From: Prionailurus bengalensis
Taxonomy: Eukaryota; Chordata; Mammalia; Carnivora; Felidae
Assembly: GCF_016509475.1 (NCBI RefSeq)
Contig: NC_057350.1
Span: 62,389,001-62,453,000, forward strand
Reading direction: 5' to 3'
DNA: 64,000 nt
In this document: positions 1 through 13,059 of the stretch, piece after piece
Layout of the letters: every line of letters begins with the position of its first letter
Numbering within the stretch: the first letter of the stretch is position 1
Made by a program: the position numbers and the translations under genes
Notes under the pieces: generated by a model
Databases searched by the model: none
Told to the model about the DNA's origin: nothing
What the model saw: the letters and a program-made list of their open reading frames with translations, nothing else

Positions 1-829
1 AACAGAGGGGTTGCAGGGGTTTGTTTCTGTCTGAGACCCTTTGCTGATTATTGAAGCTGATCACTAGTGCTTACTCACCCTCTCCCCAGCCACCCGCCCT
101 GATTCTTGTTTTTTCTGACCTATTTTGCCTACTAAGAGTCAAACTTCAGACTCTCCCCATCACCTTCCCCATGTATACAATTAGCCAATCTCACCTCTTT
201 GGATTGTGGATTGCTTATTTCTCATTTTCTCTTGCCATCTCCTGTCTGTCCTGTGCAATGCTATAGGAATTCTATGGAGATTTGGAAGCATTTTGTGAAG
301 GGAATAGCTCTCAGTAGGAATAGAAAACAAACTTTCTTTTTCATAAGTAGAAAAAGATAGGTGACTTTAAAAGTAATTTTATTCCTTCCACTGTTATCAG
401 GTAGGATCTTATTAAAGTGAATCCTTAAAGATATCCCTGCTATGGAGACTTTAAAGAAAGAATATAAACTCCCTAATGGTTTTTGGGGACCATGTCCTAA
501 GATCTCTTTCAAATCTAACAATCTGGAACTTCTTAATGCTTTGTCTGTAGCTTCCCAATGGTAATTTATATTCATTCTTATGATCCCTTAAGGGAGAAAG
601 AGAAACCCACAGAGAATCTCTTTGCTTAGATGAGGACAATTTTTGTAAATACCACATTCCTCTCTGTGATAAAAGAGATTTGATAGCCTTCCAGTGATTC
701 TTCAGTATTTTGTCCACCCCTTCCTCACATGACTTGCACCATCATTGGCTTCATTTCCTGTCTTATTCATGAAAACCTCCAAGGGGCAGTGCAGTCAACC
801 ACAAGATCACTGACTCAGTTCAATGAAGA
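1..829. other. Downstream flank of LSAMP, nothing recognised
   Basis: AT-rich sequence with only short open frames and no recognisable repeat, RNA gene or exon. It would be intergenic if the transcript ends near 830, or more 3' UTR if the end lies further left. Confidence 0.4.
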
Positions 830-846
830 CACATCTCCTTTTCACG

Positions 847-852
847 TTTATT
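847..852 (-). terminator. Candidate distal poly(A) signal of LSAMP
   Basis: AATAAA on the minus strand. Downstream in the mRNA sense there is a GU-rich stretch (around 790-815, containing TTGTGGTTG) that could be the downstream element. This would put the transcript end near 825-835. A second AATAAA at 998-1003 is an alternative. The choice is inference only. Confidence 0.4.
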
Positions 853-997
853 TCATTTTGCTTTAAGATCACAGAAGAGCAGAGCATTCATACGTGTAAA
901 GTAACAGAAGAGAGAAACAGAATTTAAATACATTTTAAAAGAAAGGAAAAAAAAGCTTTTTTTAATTTTAATTTTTTTTTTTACACACACTGCGCTT

Positions 998-1003
998 TTT
1001 ATT
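998..1003 (-). terminator. Alternative candidate poly(A) signal of LSAMP
   Basis: AATAAA on the minus strand, just before a GTGTGTGTAA stretch and a long A/T tract. It would end the transcript about 150 bp earlier than the signal at 847-852. Which of the two is used cannot be told from sequence. Confidence 0.3.
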
Positions 1004-2774
1004 TTCCTTCACAGAGCTAGTATCCAGGGAAAAAATCCATCCAATAAACAAAAATAAACTTTGAACAACAAAAAGCCCAAACAAAAAATGGCCATGTGTT
1101 TGTATCATCAAGGAAAATTTCTGTTTATGTCTACAGGGCTGAAAAAAAGGAATATATTTATATATATATATATTTATATGTATATAACACTGTTAATAAG
1201 GAGAATTCTAACCAAGAGCAGGATTTATACACCCTTCAGTAGAGCAGTGAGAAGGAAAAGGTGGAGGAGTGTGGGGGGAGAGAAGGTGGAGGTTTTGTCC
1301 CGTGCTTCTCTCCCCCTACATTTTTTTTTCCCTTTAACCTTCCCCCAATCCCAGTGAATACTTAGGGAGCAGGACCTGGCCATAATCACCAGGATGAACC
1401 ATTTACATTCTCTGGTGAAGAGCAAAGACTTAGGGAAGTGGGTCCAGAAAAGGCTACAGATAAGCTTAGAATTACTGCCACGTGCCATGAAGCTAACAGT
1501 TTCGTATATTTTCTTCATTTTGCAAGAAGCAGAGTTTTACTCTGTGCCTGGCTTTACATAGAGAAGGCTTGTACAGAGAAGAATGTAGCTGTAAGAGTAG
1601 ATCCAGGAGCACCACTCAAAGAGACACCTCTGAAACAACCATGGAAATGGGGAGTTGTCCTATGGGCAGGCCATTCATCCATTTAAAAAAGCTTCCTAAG
1701 TAGTCTAAGCACATCACATACCCTCATCTACATCAAGTGATATTAATGCTGGGAAGTCATGAATAATCCCTGGTCCTCAGTACATAAGAGACTCAGAGTC
1801 TTTCTGTTCTCCTAGGCAATGAATGAAAAGCTACCGTTGGACAGATGCTAAGTTGAGCCTCCAGGATACTGTGGGGCTACACTTTGATGGGTTAAAACAA
1901 GTGGGCTTGTGCTGAATCCATCCAGAACATGGCACAAGAAAGCAATTCCTCATTAACAGCCTGAGAAACATCATTTCTGTATGCCTTCTTCTCAGAGAAC
2001 TTAACAGAGAACTTGCACATTTGATTCTGGCCTTCACAACAACTCTTACTATATTCAATTCTGTAACCTCCTCAAGTGTGTTTATTTTTGTCCTATTTTC
2101 AACTTGTCATCTTTAAATGGTATCGACTTGTTCTTTTTAAAAATGAGGCTTATTTTCTCTCCATCTTCTTGCTTGACTTCATAGGCTATAAAGTCAAGTT
2201 TAGGGAAAACTTTTGCCATGAGAAATTCCTTCCAAAAACAAAATGCATTGTCTTGCCTGTTTCTCACAGAACAGCCTTTTAAACCTGCCTGAGACCACAT
2301 GCTTACTACCATCAGCACAAGCAAAAAGTTTTCAACGACACACATTTACTGTAATGAGGCACTTGGCCCAGGATGAGAAAAAAAAAACTGACGTTTCCTG
2401 TCATATGCACAACATCCTCACTTGTTCCATGCATAACACTCAATCTGGTTATTTCCCTTCTTCTGAAAGGTTATTAGAAGAGAATTCAAACGTTAGATTA
2501 TATATTATAAGGAAACAACCCCAGCTATTTCAGTGCCTTCAGTATAATCTGGATGTGTCCTTTCTCTACATTGCTAAGAAGTTTTGATCAGAAGAGAATT
2601 TTAGAACCAGTCCAGGGACCCTGTATTCTAGAAGGTTTGGCTTTTGAAATGGAGATGATGGAATGATGGTTCTGAGAAAGGAAGCTGGTATAGAGGCCTA
2701 CGTGGAGGTGATACACAGCTGCTTGGAATAATCAGCTGAATACATCTTATATGATTATTAAATTCTTATTCAGG

Positions 2775-2945
2775 ATCAGAGTTTAGAGATGACAGAGGTC
2801 TTAGAGATGTCATCCAAATTCCTTACTTTCAGGATGAGAACACCAAGTCTCAGGAAGGCTAAATGGCTTACTTGAGGTCACCTAAGCTTGTTTGTGGCCA
2901 GACCCAAGGCTACAGTCCAATTCTTTTAACTTTCTGCTTGACCTT
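2775..2945 (-). mobile_element. MIR-like remnant in the 3' UTR
   Basis: GATGAGAACACCAAGTCTCAGGAAGGCTAA.. GAGGTCACCTAAGCTTG.. follows the reverse MIR pattern (gagaaactgaggctcag.. ggtcacacagcta). Old and diverged. Confidence 0.5.
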
Positions 2946-5900
2946 AAAGTTGCCATTTATCTTGGGTAGAGGAGTGTAATGTTTAAGTGTAATGTTAATT
3001 TGACCTAAATTTCTTTCTATAACCGTCCATGCAGAAAGTTCACGTGATCCCCAAAGTCATCTCTTTGATGACTTTTTGTGGTTGTTCAAATTGTAGAAAC
3101 TCTCTCTGTCTCTCTCTCTCTCTTAAACACATCAGACCCTTCAGAAAGACCCTTCAGAATAGGTAGGTCTATTAGATTAAGTAAAAGTAGTTATTTCCTA
3201 GGGTAACTTGGCAAGATGTTTCTCAAGGATAGAACATATTTCTTATATCCCACGATTTCTTAGAATCACGATGGCAAAGAAGATTTCCTGATGTCTTTGC
3301 TCGATGAGAAATAAAAACAGTAATATTTTGCTCACCACGCTGTGGGTGACTTGGACCTATTGAAAGAAGCCATCTTAGATGATCGGTAAGAAGTAACAAG
3401 AAGACACTGGGAATAGATGCAACAGACACATGAGCCCTTAAAACTCCTTCCTCTTTATTTCCTCATTTCCCTTGCTTTGGGGTCAGGTGAGACAACTATG
3501 GCTGCAGTTGGGGGAAACTCCACTTAGTTCCTGTGGGAACAAAGAGGTGGCCTCCTGAGGCTTGAGCAGGATGTGAACCTTTAATAGCTCCTGTGGGTCT
3601 ACTTCCTTTCGCTGAGGCAACCTTCTTGTTTGGGACATTAGTCATCCTCCTTCCCATTCTGACCTGTGAAATGCTTCAGTTTTTATTTATTTTTATTTGA
3701 TTTTTTTTCTTTAAGATTCACAGATTTAGCTGAACTTGGGCACTGCATGAAAAAATGAAGTTTACATCGTTTATATTATGTACATAAACTAGTGATTTAC
3801 ATTGATTTACACATGATTGGTGCCTAATTTATTAATCAGCACACAGTATGTAAATGCACTGAAAGGAAATCAAGATTTTAAAATAAGTTTTCCATAATAT
3901 CCATAAACATTTGCACTGGTGTAAATGTTAAACCTAAACCTAACGTTAACACCAGCTTCCTTGCCAAGAGGAAAGTGATGTACATTGCTGCATGAAAACA
4001 AATTCTCTCTTGAATTTCAGTTGGCCACATTTGACAACACAGCTACATGCAAATGAGAATAGTTTACTTCTCTTCTGCTAGTATGCACATAAATGTAAAC
4101 TCCATTTTGCATTTAGTGAGATGTTTACAGATATAATGTCAACTATGACGGAAAATTTACATCACTGGGGCAAATGTAGTCTTTGGAAGAGAAATATTTT
4201 AAGTATGTAAGAAAGAAGGTTTCCTGAACTGAATTTCCATTTCTTAATTTAGGGTCCTATCTCACTATTTTTGTGGTATGTTTCACATTTGTCTTCAAAA
4301 TATTAATAATTTTCATAGGTCAGATATAGCACTGCACTTATATTTCTATAAAAACCGATAGTTATTGGTGACCAAGACTAAATCCAGGCAAATAAGTTAT
4401 GAAGATGAAGAGAAAAATAAGGCCATGGTTAATCCCATGGAACTTGGTCCACAAACAAATTCTTTTTAAACAAATAATTACAAAGTGGAAAAAAAATGGG
4501 GCTCTCTATCTTTCTAAATGAAGCATAGCTCTCTTTTTTTGACCAGATTCAGTTCTTTTCTTCCTTTTAAGTTTAAACCATCATTCTAGATTTGTCTTAT
4601 AATACATACAATATTGTAAATATAGCATCTGTAAAGATAAGATTAAAAAAATACATACACATATATATTATTTTTCCACAAATAATTCAAGGCCTGCAAA
4701 AAACAAAAGGAGGGATTCTGGGAGACAAGTCAATAGAAACAGTCAAACCACAACCAACCTGGGGATGGAAAATGTGACTCTGGAGTAGTTAAGAAGCTAA
4801 CAACTTGGTAGGTAATAACTCAAATAATTTCATGCTGAGGAGTTTAGTTTTTGTGTGCAAAGGAGGTAAGTCCATTTTTGGAGGAGAAACAGATTTTTGT
4901 TTCTCTCCCCAAGAACATGAAAATCACGAGTACTTTTACAAGGTCTCTATGAATAGCCCCAGTTGACTGAATATGTAGTAAAAAATGCCCATGGCAAGGG
5001 AGAAGTCTGTCTGACTTGGAAGAGAAGGCAAAGGTCAATAGGACATTTCTTCCCCATGAGAAAGCACAATGTTTCCCCTAAGCCTTAGTTCTTTTAAGGG
5101 CAGAGGGATTTGATGTCTCAAAACAAGTAAGACTTTCCTCCAACAAGGCAACACCTTCTGATGAACGATTGCACAGAGGATATAATTCTGCAGTTGTAAA
5201 ACCTAGGATAGTTCTCATTCTTCAGGAAGTGCCCTTGGTCAAGGTCATTTCTGCATTTGTTAACTGAAGGTCGGATCTAAGGATTTTAAGAATGGTGGCG
5301 TGTCGTTTTGCATACAAAGGACATGAAAGATATTAGTCATTCAGATTAATTGATGAATTTCGCTCCTCTCATGGTATTGTTTTCAACCAGTTGGTTCTTT
5401 TCAGTGCAGGGTTTCAAGTTTTGACTACCAACGGACAAGATTCTTGAAGGGATTTATAGCAATATGATGAACTAAATTCCAAGAAGTCCCACGTTCAGAC
5501 TCAATTTCTTGGTGTCAGTCCTCTGGCTCCTGCCTTTTTTCTGACCTTCCTCCAAACTATGTTCTCCTCCATTCTTCACATTGCTTAGAGACATTCTCAA
5601 ACCTAGGAGATTTCTGGGGCCAATGTTTGCTCTGAAACAGGAGCCAGGACAAATGTTTTTAAATTCCCAGATCCTGCCAGAGATATATGCAAACACCACA
5701 ATATTCAATAAATGTTTAATTATGTTTAATATATGTTCCATTATATTAAAACTCAGGGAACAAATGGTGCTGACAAGGCAGACATTCCTTTCAGTGGAGA
5801 ATCTCCTTCCATAAAACCAAGACCTTGTCCTTATGATAGGGTGGAGACAATAAGAAATCTAGGTGTATGATTAAAATGTGTCACATGCCACAAGGATCTG

Positions 5901-6419
5901 TTCCTGAAACTGATACTAAACTGAACTAACTCCTACTACTTTTCTTTTCTTATACATCTTTAAATTAGCGTGAGTTCCTCTTAAGCTTCCACTTAGGGAT
6001 GTGACTGGCTCTTCAATATATGGGGAACATTTATCATCAAGGATGATAAACTTATATTCCTGTACTAAGACCAAAATGTTAGAGAAATCCCCGATTGTCA
6101 ATAAATTGATGCTGGATAGGAATATGGCTCACCTTCCCTATATTTTAGTAGCTACTTTCTTGGATAAGAATTTCTGTCCTATGCCAGGATCTGCCACAAA
6201 TACTCTTATCCATCCTCAAGCCCAATTTGTTTGCCCTTCTGTTTCATGTCTAAGTGGCAAAATCACAAAAGAAGGCTGGTAATAAGCTTTCTAAAACAAA
6301 CAATAGAATCCCCTAGAACAGATTTAAAATGTTGCTCATCAAAGAGATCATTACCTTCAAAGACAAGGCTCATTGCCAAGAGCCTTTAATTAATAAATTC
6401 TATCAGAAATTTCAAATCC

Positions 6420-6505
6420 TCCCCTTTCTTTCCTTCCCTCTTTCCTGTCTCCTCTCTTTGCCTCTCCCTTCCTCCCTTCCTTTCTCTGTCTCTTCCTTTT
6501 TCTAT
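6420..6505 (+). repeat. CT/CCTT-rich pyrimidine tract
   Basis: Irregular pyrimidine tract in the inferred 3' UTR (purine-rich in the mRNA). Confidence 0.85.
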
Positions 6506-7766
6506 TCGCAGTTAGGAAGTTTTCTGTTTTATAACATGTAACAGCTATTTTTCAGGTTCCAAAACTAGGTGAGGTACCATATTTGGCTTTTCTGAAATAC
6601 ATTCAGTTATGACCTCAGCAATAATCTGTGTTTTCATAAGTTGAGCCACTTCCAATGCCTCCTATAGTCTAAGCGAAAGCAATGGTTGGTTTCCTGACAA
6701 AGATATTTACAGCCAGCTCTCTCTGCAAACCTTTCCTAAGAACATCCTGGTGCTGCAGTGATACCAAATGTTGTGGTATGCATACAATTTCTGCCTAAAT
6801 TATTACAAGTTTCCCAGATCTTTTGATTAAGGAACTAACATTTCAGATGACTCTTGCTGATGTAAACTCAGACATCATATCCCCCATAGTATCTTTCAGG
6901 AACTAGAAGCCAAAAGTGAGCAGGGAAGGTGGAATATATCCCAGTGGCCTGGCCTAGGATAATGATGAACCAGTATGAACAATGGTACTGCAAACATTAC
7001 CAGTGGGGCAGAAGGGAGATCGTGCAAGCCACCAAGTAAAGTATTAGCTTGCAACATCAGGACAAAAATCTGCAAAGGAGCACAAGGAATGGATTCTTTC
7101 TTGTTATGGTCAATGCTGTGTACAGAGCTCTGCCCACATCTCCGCAAGATGAGTAGGGATGTGGGCATCTGTCTACTTTTCATGCCTTGCTCACTCTCCA
7201 TATAGGAAACAATCTCTGCTCAGGGGAATCCATGGGCCAAATGCAGTGTTAGGTGAAGCTCAGGGAGGGGGCAAAACAGAGCTGCTTAGGATCTCCATGT
7301 GGCTCATCATCCTTTCATTGGGAGTTAACACTTGGAGACCTTTCTGCTTCTTGGGATTTACTCAACACATGCTACTCACTCCTGCAGCAAAGCAGGTCCA
7401 AGCCTGCAAAAAGCCAGGAAATATATGAATTCCTCAGACTCCTGAAACAAGAGTGAAATCAGAAACCTTCTCTCCTAGGTCACCTCATTGACGTCACTGA
7501 TTCTTTCTACTGTTTGCTCACCCCGTCAATAGTAGGCACTTTCATTTACAGTGATATTCTGAGTGACTCTCGACTGGGTTCTGATGATTAGACTAGGAGG
7601 AATATGAGGTTCTGCCCTTAAAAGGGGCACAGCTTGGTGTGAATACACACTGATGTCATGTGACAGCCATGGAGGGGTGCTGGGGGGCTCTGCTCCATGC
7701 CTGCTTCTCCACCATGTCCCCCAGCAACTTGTCACAGCCGCGTCTCACAATTACAATGCGGGACAG

Positions 7767-7794
7767 TATCTACAGCACAATGAGTCTATGTACA
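7767..7794 (-). promoter_or_regulatory. Paired Pumilio-type motifs in the 3' UTR
   Basis: Two perfect UGUANAUA motifs in mRNA sense, UGUACAUA at 7787-7794 and UGUAGAUA at 7767-7774, lie only 12 bases apart. Further perfect matches are at 6704-6711 (UGUAAAUA) and 3777-3784 (UGUACAUA). PUM1/PUM2 bind such sites to repress or destabilise neuronal mRNAs. Binding here is inferred and depends on this being 3' UTR. Confidence 0.45.
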
Positions 7795-8261
7795 CATGGA
7801 CCATTCCCTTGGCATGCTTTAGAGAGAGACACACACGCTCACATACTTGTATACCCACGTGAGAGCGAGAGGCTTGAGCACGCACGCACAGTGGAGAAAA
7901 TTAAAATGGCACTTCCTAGCATTTGCGGCATGACTAGTGCTGGGGGGGGGGGCTGTGAAGAGAAGCAGCAGCCAGGGGGTTCGGGGGAGGGAATAAAACG
8001 GAGTATCAGGGATGGATGTGGAGGAGATAGAACACACTGAAGGGGGAGGAAATGGTCTTAAAAGTTGGGGAGATAGTGGAGGCAGGAAAGCCAGATAAAG
8101 GCTCAACACGGATTCCAGCATGGATTCCACTGATAGTCTGAAATGGCTACAAGTCAGCTCAAATGAAAAACAGAATAAAAAAATGATGGAAATATAGACA
8201 CCAAAGGCAAGACCTTAGTTTTTCTTTCCCCACAGATGAAAAAGAATGAAGGAAGGATAAA

Positions 8262-8292
8262 GTGTGTGTGTGTGTGGTGGGGGGGGGGGGGG
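8262..8292 (+). repeat. (GT)n followed by a 14-base G run
   Basis: Simple repeat inside the inferred 3' UTR; in the mRNA it reads as a C run followed by (CA)n. The homopolymer length may be a sequencing estimate. Confidence 0.9.
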
Positions 8293-8539
8293 TGGTTAAC
8301 ATCCATCTGATACTTCTTCACTTGTCTTATTTTTACAACATCCGGGTGTCCTTAGCATGATGTGGTCTTTGTATAGAATACATTTGCATCGATATACACA
8401 TATCCTTGTAGAACTTTTCCCACCCTGATTTACTGAAATTTTTATTGATGGACTTATGTATTTTCTTCTTCGTTTTCTTATTTCCCCCTCCATTTATAAA
8501 CACACAAAGTTGTGAAATAAACAGTCTCCCCCCATCTTG

Positions 8540-8563
8540 CTCTCTCTCTCTCTCTCTCTCTCT
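8540..8563 (+). repeat. (CT)n, about 12 units
   Basis: It reads (GA)n in the mRNA, about 60 bases past the LSAMP stop codon. Confidence 0.95.
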
Positions 8564-8621
8564 GTATCCTGTGTAACGCATTTTTGTGTGTTTTTTAAAT
8601 TATTTTAAAATTTTTATTCTA

Positions 8622-8719
8622 TTAACATTTGCTGAGAAGGCAGAGCAGAGATGCTGCCAGCAGCCACAGTGGTACGGCCAGACTGATGGATCCATTTATT
8701 CCTCTCACCGACCCAGGCC
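8622..8719 (-). CDS. LSAMP: LSAMP terminal coding exon: GPI-anchor signal and stop
   Basis: The coding part of the last exon follows an acceptor TTTTGCACTGCAG. It begins with GG, reads [10 protein letters not shown], then a hydrophobic tail ([20 protein letters not shown]) and a TAA stop at 8622-8624. Small residues (N, G, S) sit before a hydrophobic C-terminus with no cytoplasmic tail, which is the classic GPI-transamidase signal. The tail is removed in the ER and the protein is held in the outer leaflet by GPI. The family anchors at the Asn of GINGS (from memory). Joined straight to the Ig3 exon it gives LVLF-RPGSVRG, the short isoform. An AATAAA lies four bases past the stop but is probably not the main poly(A) site. 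Confidence 0.97.
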
Positions 8720-9274
8720 CTGCAGTGCAAAAGAGAAAGAAAAGAGAAGTTACATTCAGCCTGCTCTATGTCACAGCTGACTGCTGACAGTATCAGAGGT
8801 AAGAATGGGCTGTGCCTCAAAGTCAGTGCTTGTGTACAGCCCAGGAAGGGCTCACAGTCTTTCCTAAATCCTTCTCCTTGAGTTCTAAGTATCTCAAGGG
8901 ATATCAGTGGTTGAAATACATTTGAATACAAACTACTCTTGCTGGAGAAGGCTATCGCTGATGTGTCTGCTGGTGCAGCGGGCTCCTCTTCACCCAACCT
9001 CTTCTTGCATGCTGTGCCCTGCATAGCACTGTGATGCCAGAACTCATTAAGATTCCAAGCACTGGTGAGGGTCCTTCAGCAGCCAGACACGGGCTCCTCC
9101 AGCTGATTCATCACAGGATCTCCATCAATAAAACATAGAGCCAATCCGAAACTCTCATTTCTCAGGGGGAAGCAGTAATTATTTATTTGTTAATGGGGAG
9201 GGGAACTGTTTCCAAGGAACATTTATGGCTGGATGGCGCCTTAGCTATATGCTAGAAAATAAGTCAACTCCTTG

Positions 9275-9480
9275 TAGAGTCTTAAGAGGTTGCAGGAGAT
9301 CATCTGGTCCAAATTCTTCATGTGACACTTTAAAAACCCAAAAGCAAAAGCAACCACAAAAACCACCACCACCACCAGCAGCAAACCTAGAGAGGTTGAG
9401 AGGCAAGTCCAAACCAGAAGCAGAACTGAGATTTGAACGTGCCCAGAATTCACCCTGGAATGGCAGTCTATGTTGTTTCC
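9275..9480 (-). mobile_element. MIR-like remnant split by a CAA/CCA-rich stretch
   Basis: GGAGATCATCTGGTCCAAATTC and GAGAGGTTGAGAGGCAAG.. GAGATTTGAACG match an old mammalian SINE pattern, with an A/C-rich low-complexity block (about 9331-9385) between. It produces a 149-codon open frame that I do not regard as a gene. Confidence 0.35.
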
Positions 9481-10054
9481 CACTGTCATCCGAGTTTTCC
9501 CAACATGGATACGATTTTGGGGACGTGGGTCTGGATCTAAGAGGGAGATGGGAATGGAGAGGAAAGTGGAGAAGGGATTTGTGTAGACAGAGAGAAGAGA
9601 ATTGGGGCAGAAAATGTGAGTCCCATGAGCTTGTCCCCTATGCTTTGTTTGCTCCATTTTCTCCTTTTGTATAGTTCTGTTTGTATAGATCCATTACAAG
9701 AAGAAAATCTCGGTATTTTTCACAACAGAGATTTTTAGATTTAAGGTTGTATGCTTAGACAATGATGTTCAAAAGAGAAATCAATGTGACTAATTATGGG
9801 TCACTTTGCAGTTCTGAGGTCACATATGCAGATCAGTGTGTGTGAATGAAGGTGCATGTGAGTGTGCTGTGTGCCCATGCGTGTTTAAACCTATGATGGT
9901 TTTCAAGTGCAATGGAAGCATCCTCTGGTGTGCACATGTTTCCAAAATTGTCTACAACTATATCAGATCAGATGTAAGATAACAGGGAAAATGTTGAATT
10001 CAAGAATGTTCTAATCTGTGTTCTATATAAATAATAGCAACAACATCAACCCAA

Positions 10055-10290
10055 CAAAACCAACAATTACACAGCACTTGTTACCAGGTACTGTCAGAAA
10101 TGCTCTACCAATCTAAGCATATAACCATGCTACGAGGTAGGTATTATAATGGACCCTTTTCCACAGTGAGATAATAAGAGGCACAGAGAGGTTAAATCTA
10201 CGGCACAAATTCACACAGCTGGTGAGCAGAGGAGCTGAGGCTTTTACCCGGGCAGCTGGCTCCTGTCTTTGCCCATCACCACTACAGAGT
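10055..10290 (-). mobile_element. MIR, minus
   Basis: TACGAGGTAGGTATTATAATGG, AGAGGCACAGAGAGGTTAAATC and ATTCACACAGCTGGTGAGCAG follow the MIR consensus in reverse nearly full length. Confidence 0.72.
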
Positions 10291-13044
10291 GGTTACATGG
10301 GGAAGGAGTGCCAGCGAGTCTCCTGTCAAATCAATTTTGGGTTCGTTTAAAACAAGAGCCAGAACAAACAAAACAACACGGAGGCAACCATTATCTTGGA
10401 ACAAGTGATTTTCAATAGAATATTTTTGACTAGAATGTTTTCTTGAGAATATTAAAAACATTACTTAATATAAAAATATGAAGATATACAAACTGTGAAC
10501 AGCATAGTTATAAAGTAAGTATAAAATAAGTATAAAATATAAAGTATAAAACATAGTATAAAATAAGCTTTATTATCTGGAAAGCTATGGAAATGCGGAG
10601 TAAACAATTTAAATATTCAATCAGTCAATTCTGCAGTTTTCTGAATGGCTGTAGGATCATGTTAATAAAAGACACTTTTGCTACCTTCATGTTTTTCATG
10701 AGGAATTTAGGCTCAAGAAGATTATGTGTGTGCATAAAGTACCTGATGGTAATTGTTGCCCGGGCACTGGAATACAAACATTTGGAGTCTCAGCTCAATG
10801 CCTTTCCTTAACCTACCCTCCATGCCCTTCACCACCACCATTTTTGGCCTTTGTGACCTTTAAGCTCTCTCAGTGGGCACTCTCCAGGCCTTCTGGCCAG
10901 ATGGCAGTGCATTTCCCCATCATTTTAATTCCTCTGTATGCTTTAAATGGCATGAACTCTATGGCACATTTGTTTGGATTAGTGTTGTCAGTACAGCTTC
11001 CAAAACAGAGAAAGACTATACACAAATTGAGGCCATACAGGACTAAACAAAAATGATTTTTGTTTTGCCTTAGGGATAGGGTGAAACAGAAGGATTTTAC
11101 AAAGAGTTTAATTTTGCTTATTTCCTTAATCTCATTTTTAGTGCTGCGACAGGCTAGATTATCTCTCAGACATCTCGGAGTTGAGTAGTAACTGGGGAAG
11201 TCTAAAAACCCTAGTCTTAACACTTTTTTTGAAGGGCAGTAAATATTTGAGAAAGCAAAAATTCCATCATTGAAAAACATGATATATACATATATGGACC
11301 TAAATAAACATGGTCACATATAACATACTTGCTAATGTATCTACACACATATATATGCAGATACAAAGAGAAGTATATATGTTATGTGCGTACTCATATA
11401 TATACATATGATATAATGTACACGTGTATTACTAGTCTTTTAATACATGTAATTGAGAATTGGCTGTTACTTTCACATGCTAGTCTATGATATATATAGG
11501 GATCCCAGTATGACTGTGTTAATAATCTTTAATTTTATCCTTAGTAGAATTATTATTATATATTTGAAATGCATTTTGTGGATCTATTAAAGATATCTTC
11601 ATCTCTATCAATTATTATTTATTAAGTGCTCTCATATAACTGTTTGATGTGCTTATATGACATGCTCTTTTCATAATTGGTTTTGAGAGTAAACAAATAG
11701 CTTGAAAAAAATGCACGGGTAAATGAATGAGAGTTGGAGAACCATCACAAGTGTGTATGCAATTATAGATATATATGACTGCATAGGAGACTACTTCAGT
11801 TAATGGCTATTTCAGGGAAGAATAATCAGCAAAATCATTAATTACATTTTAGTTCATAGTTATGAAATTTCTGCTTATTTGTGAAAATGCAAATGATAAA
11901 TCTTATTTCCCACACCAGATGGCCAGGCTCAGCAAGTGCTTTTATATACTGACAGATATAATGAAAGCAAGAGTCTGTAAACATAAATTAGCCTTAAGAA
12001 TAGATGAGCAAATAGAACCACAATTCAAAAATTGCTACATGTTTTTCATACAACAGACAAAAATCATGTCTTGGCAGTTAGGCACATTCTATATGTGTTT
12101 ATGTATGTGTGCATACACTTACATGTGTGATATCTCGTAACCATGCAATAAATGGTAGCATCATCATTATTGCTATTAACTATAGAAGGTTGGATTACAG
12201 AAAGGCATGAAATACCTCTGAACCAAAGGTATTGGTTTGTGAATTGGGTCAAGGCTTTTAAAGTTTGACCTGATGGGGCAAAATTCAGCTATAGCAAGAT
12301 TGAGAATCTTGAGTCAACACACCAGGTCAAGGTTCTTGACCCCAGGACAGGATTATAAGTGAGACTCTGTATCAGCGTGAATGCTGGACTGCACTTTGTC
12401 ACAACAATGTTTTTAAAAGGGAATTTGTGATTAAGGACAAGGTTGATAAAACATCCTGAAATTGCAGGATATGTGGATTTTTGGCAAGTCTTTTACAGAT
12501 CTGATGCAGGATACTCTGCCAATTGATTTGTCTTTCAGTAAAATCTCAAAGAAAGTACAAGGTGATTTTCCAACACCTGCTTTAGAGGGCATACACTTGG
12601 AGATGCTTTATGATTCAAATCTAGCCAGTGCATTTCTGTTGCTTCTCCTGAGTACTTAGGGCTCATTTTCCTGAATGTAGGACTAGATTTATTCAAAATA
12701 ATCATTCTTTAAAAATTAATCATTAATCACAGCCTCAGTGGTCCTTGGGCATTCCTTTCAGCCACTAAGGCATCAAGGTCTGTAACGGTTTTATTCCTGT
12801 TTTCAGCCACACAAGAAAAGAAGAAAGAAGACTAGGTGAGTTTAAGTTTGAATTCTACTTAGAATTATTAAGGGCTGACCGAATGACTGAGAATAAAACA
12901 AAAACTCAGACAAAATACAAGACAACTGTTAAGCAAAGGAGAAAAATAATATACATCTCTCTTAGATATTACCCGGATATGCAGGCTAAGGCACTTCCCC
13001 GTTGGGAAGCCATGTTTAAAGGAAAGCCTGATAAGATTGACTCT

Positions 13045-13059
13045 GGCGCCACCTGCTCA
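13045..13059 (-). promoter_or_regulatory. CTCF-like motif
   Basis: TGAGCAGGTGGCGCC matches CCASYAGRKGGCRSY at 13 of 15 positions, with the strongest half intact. It lies in unique sequence of the intron before the terminal exon. Confidence 0.35.

Larger units (their letters stand above)
830..8621 (-). other. LSAMP: LSAMP 3' untranslated region (inferred extent)
   Basis: The stretch after the stop codon has no further acceptor or coding signal that I can support. From memory, LSAMP mRNAs carry a 3' UTR of many kilobases, so I read the region down to about 830 as UTR. Supporting signs are the lack of any young carnivore SINE from the left edge to 13.6 kb, and candidate poly(A) signals at 998-1003 and 847-852. 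The latter is followed by GU-rich sequence. Inner AATAAA motifs at 2081-2086, 3454-3459, 3682-3687, 3828-3833 and 8613-8618 could give shorter forms. The region also holds Pumilio-type motifs, a (GA)n tract right after the stop (in the sense of the mRNA), C-runs and a pyrimidine/purine tract at 6420-6505. The exact end is inferred. Confidence 0.6.

Noticed and set aside
8613..8618. AATAAA right after the LSAMP stop codon as the main poly(A) signal
   Set aside because: It would leave almost no 3' UTR, and the known mRNA is long; the motif comes from an A/T-rich stretch.
9225..9674. 149-codon open frame with a proline/glutamine-rich part
   Set aside because: Produced by an A/C-rich simple repeat inside a MIR-like remnant; no family resemblance or splice support.
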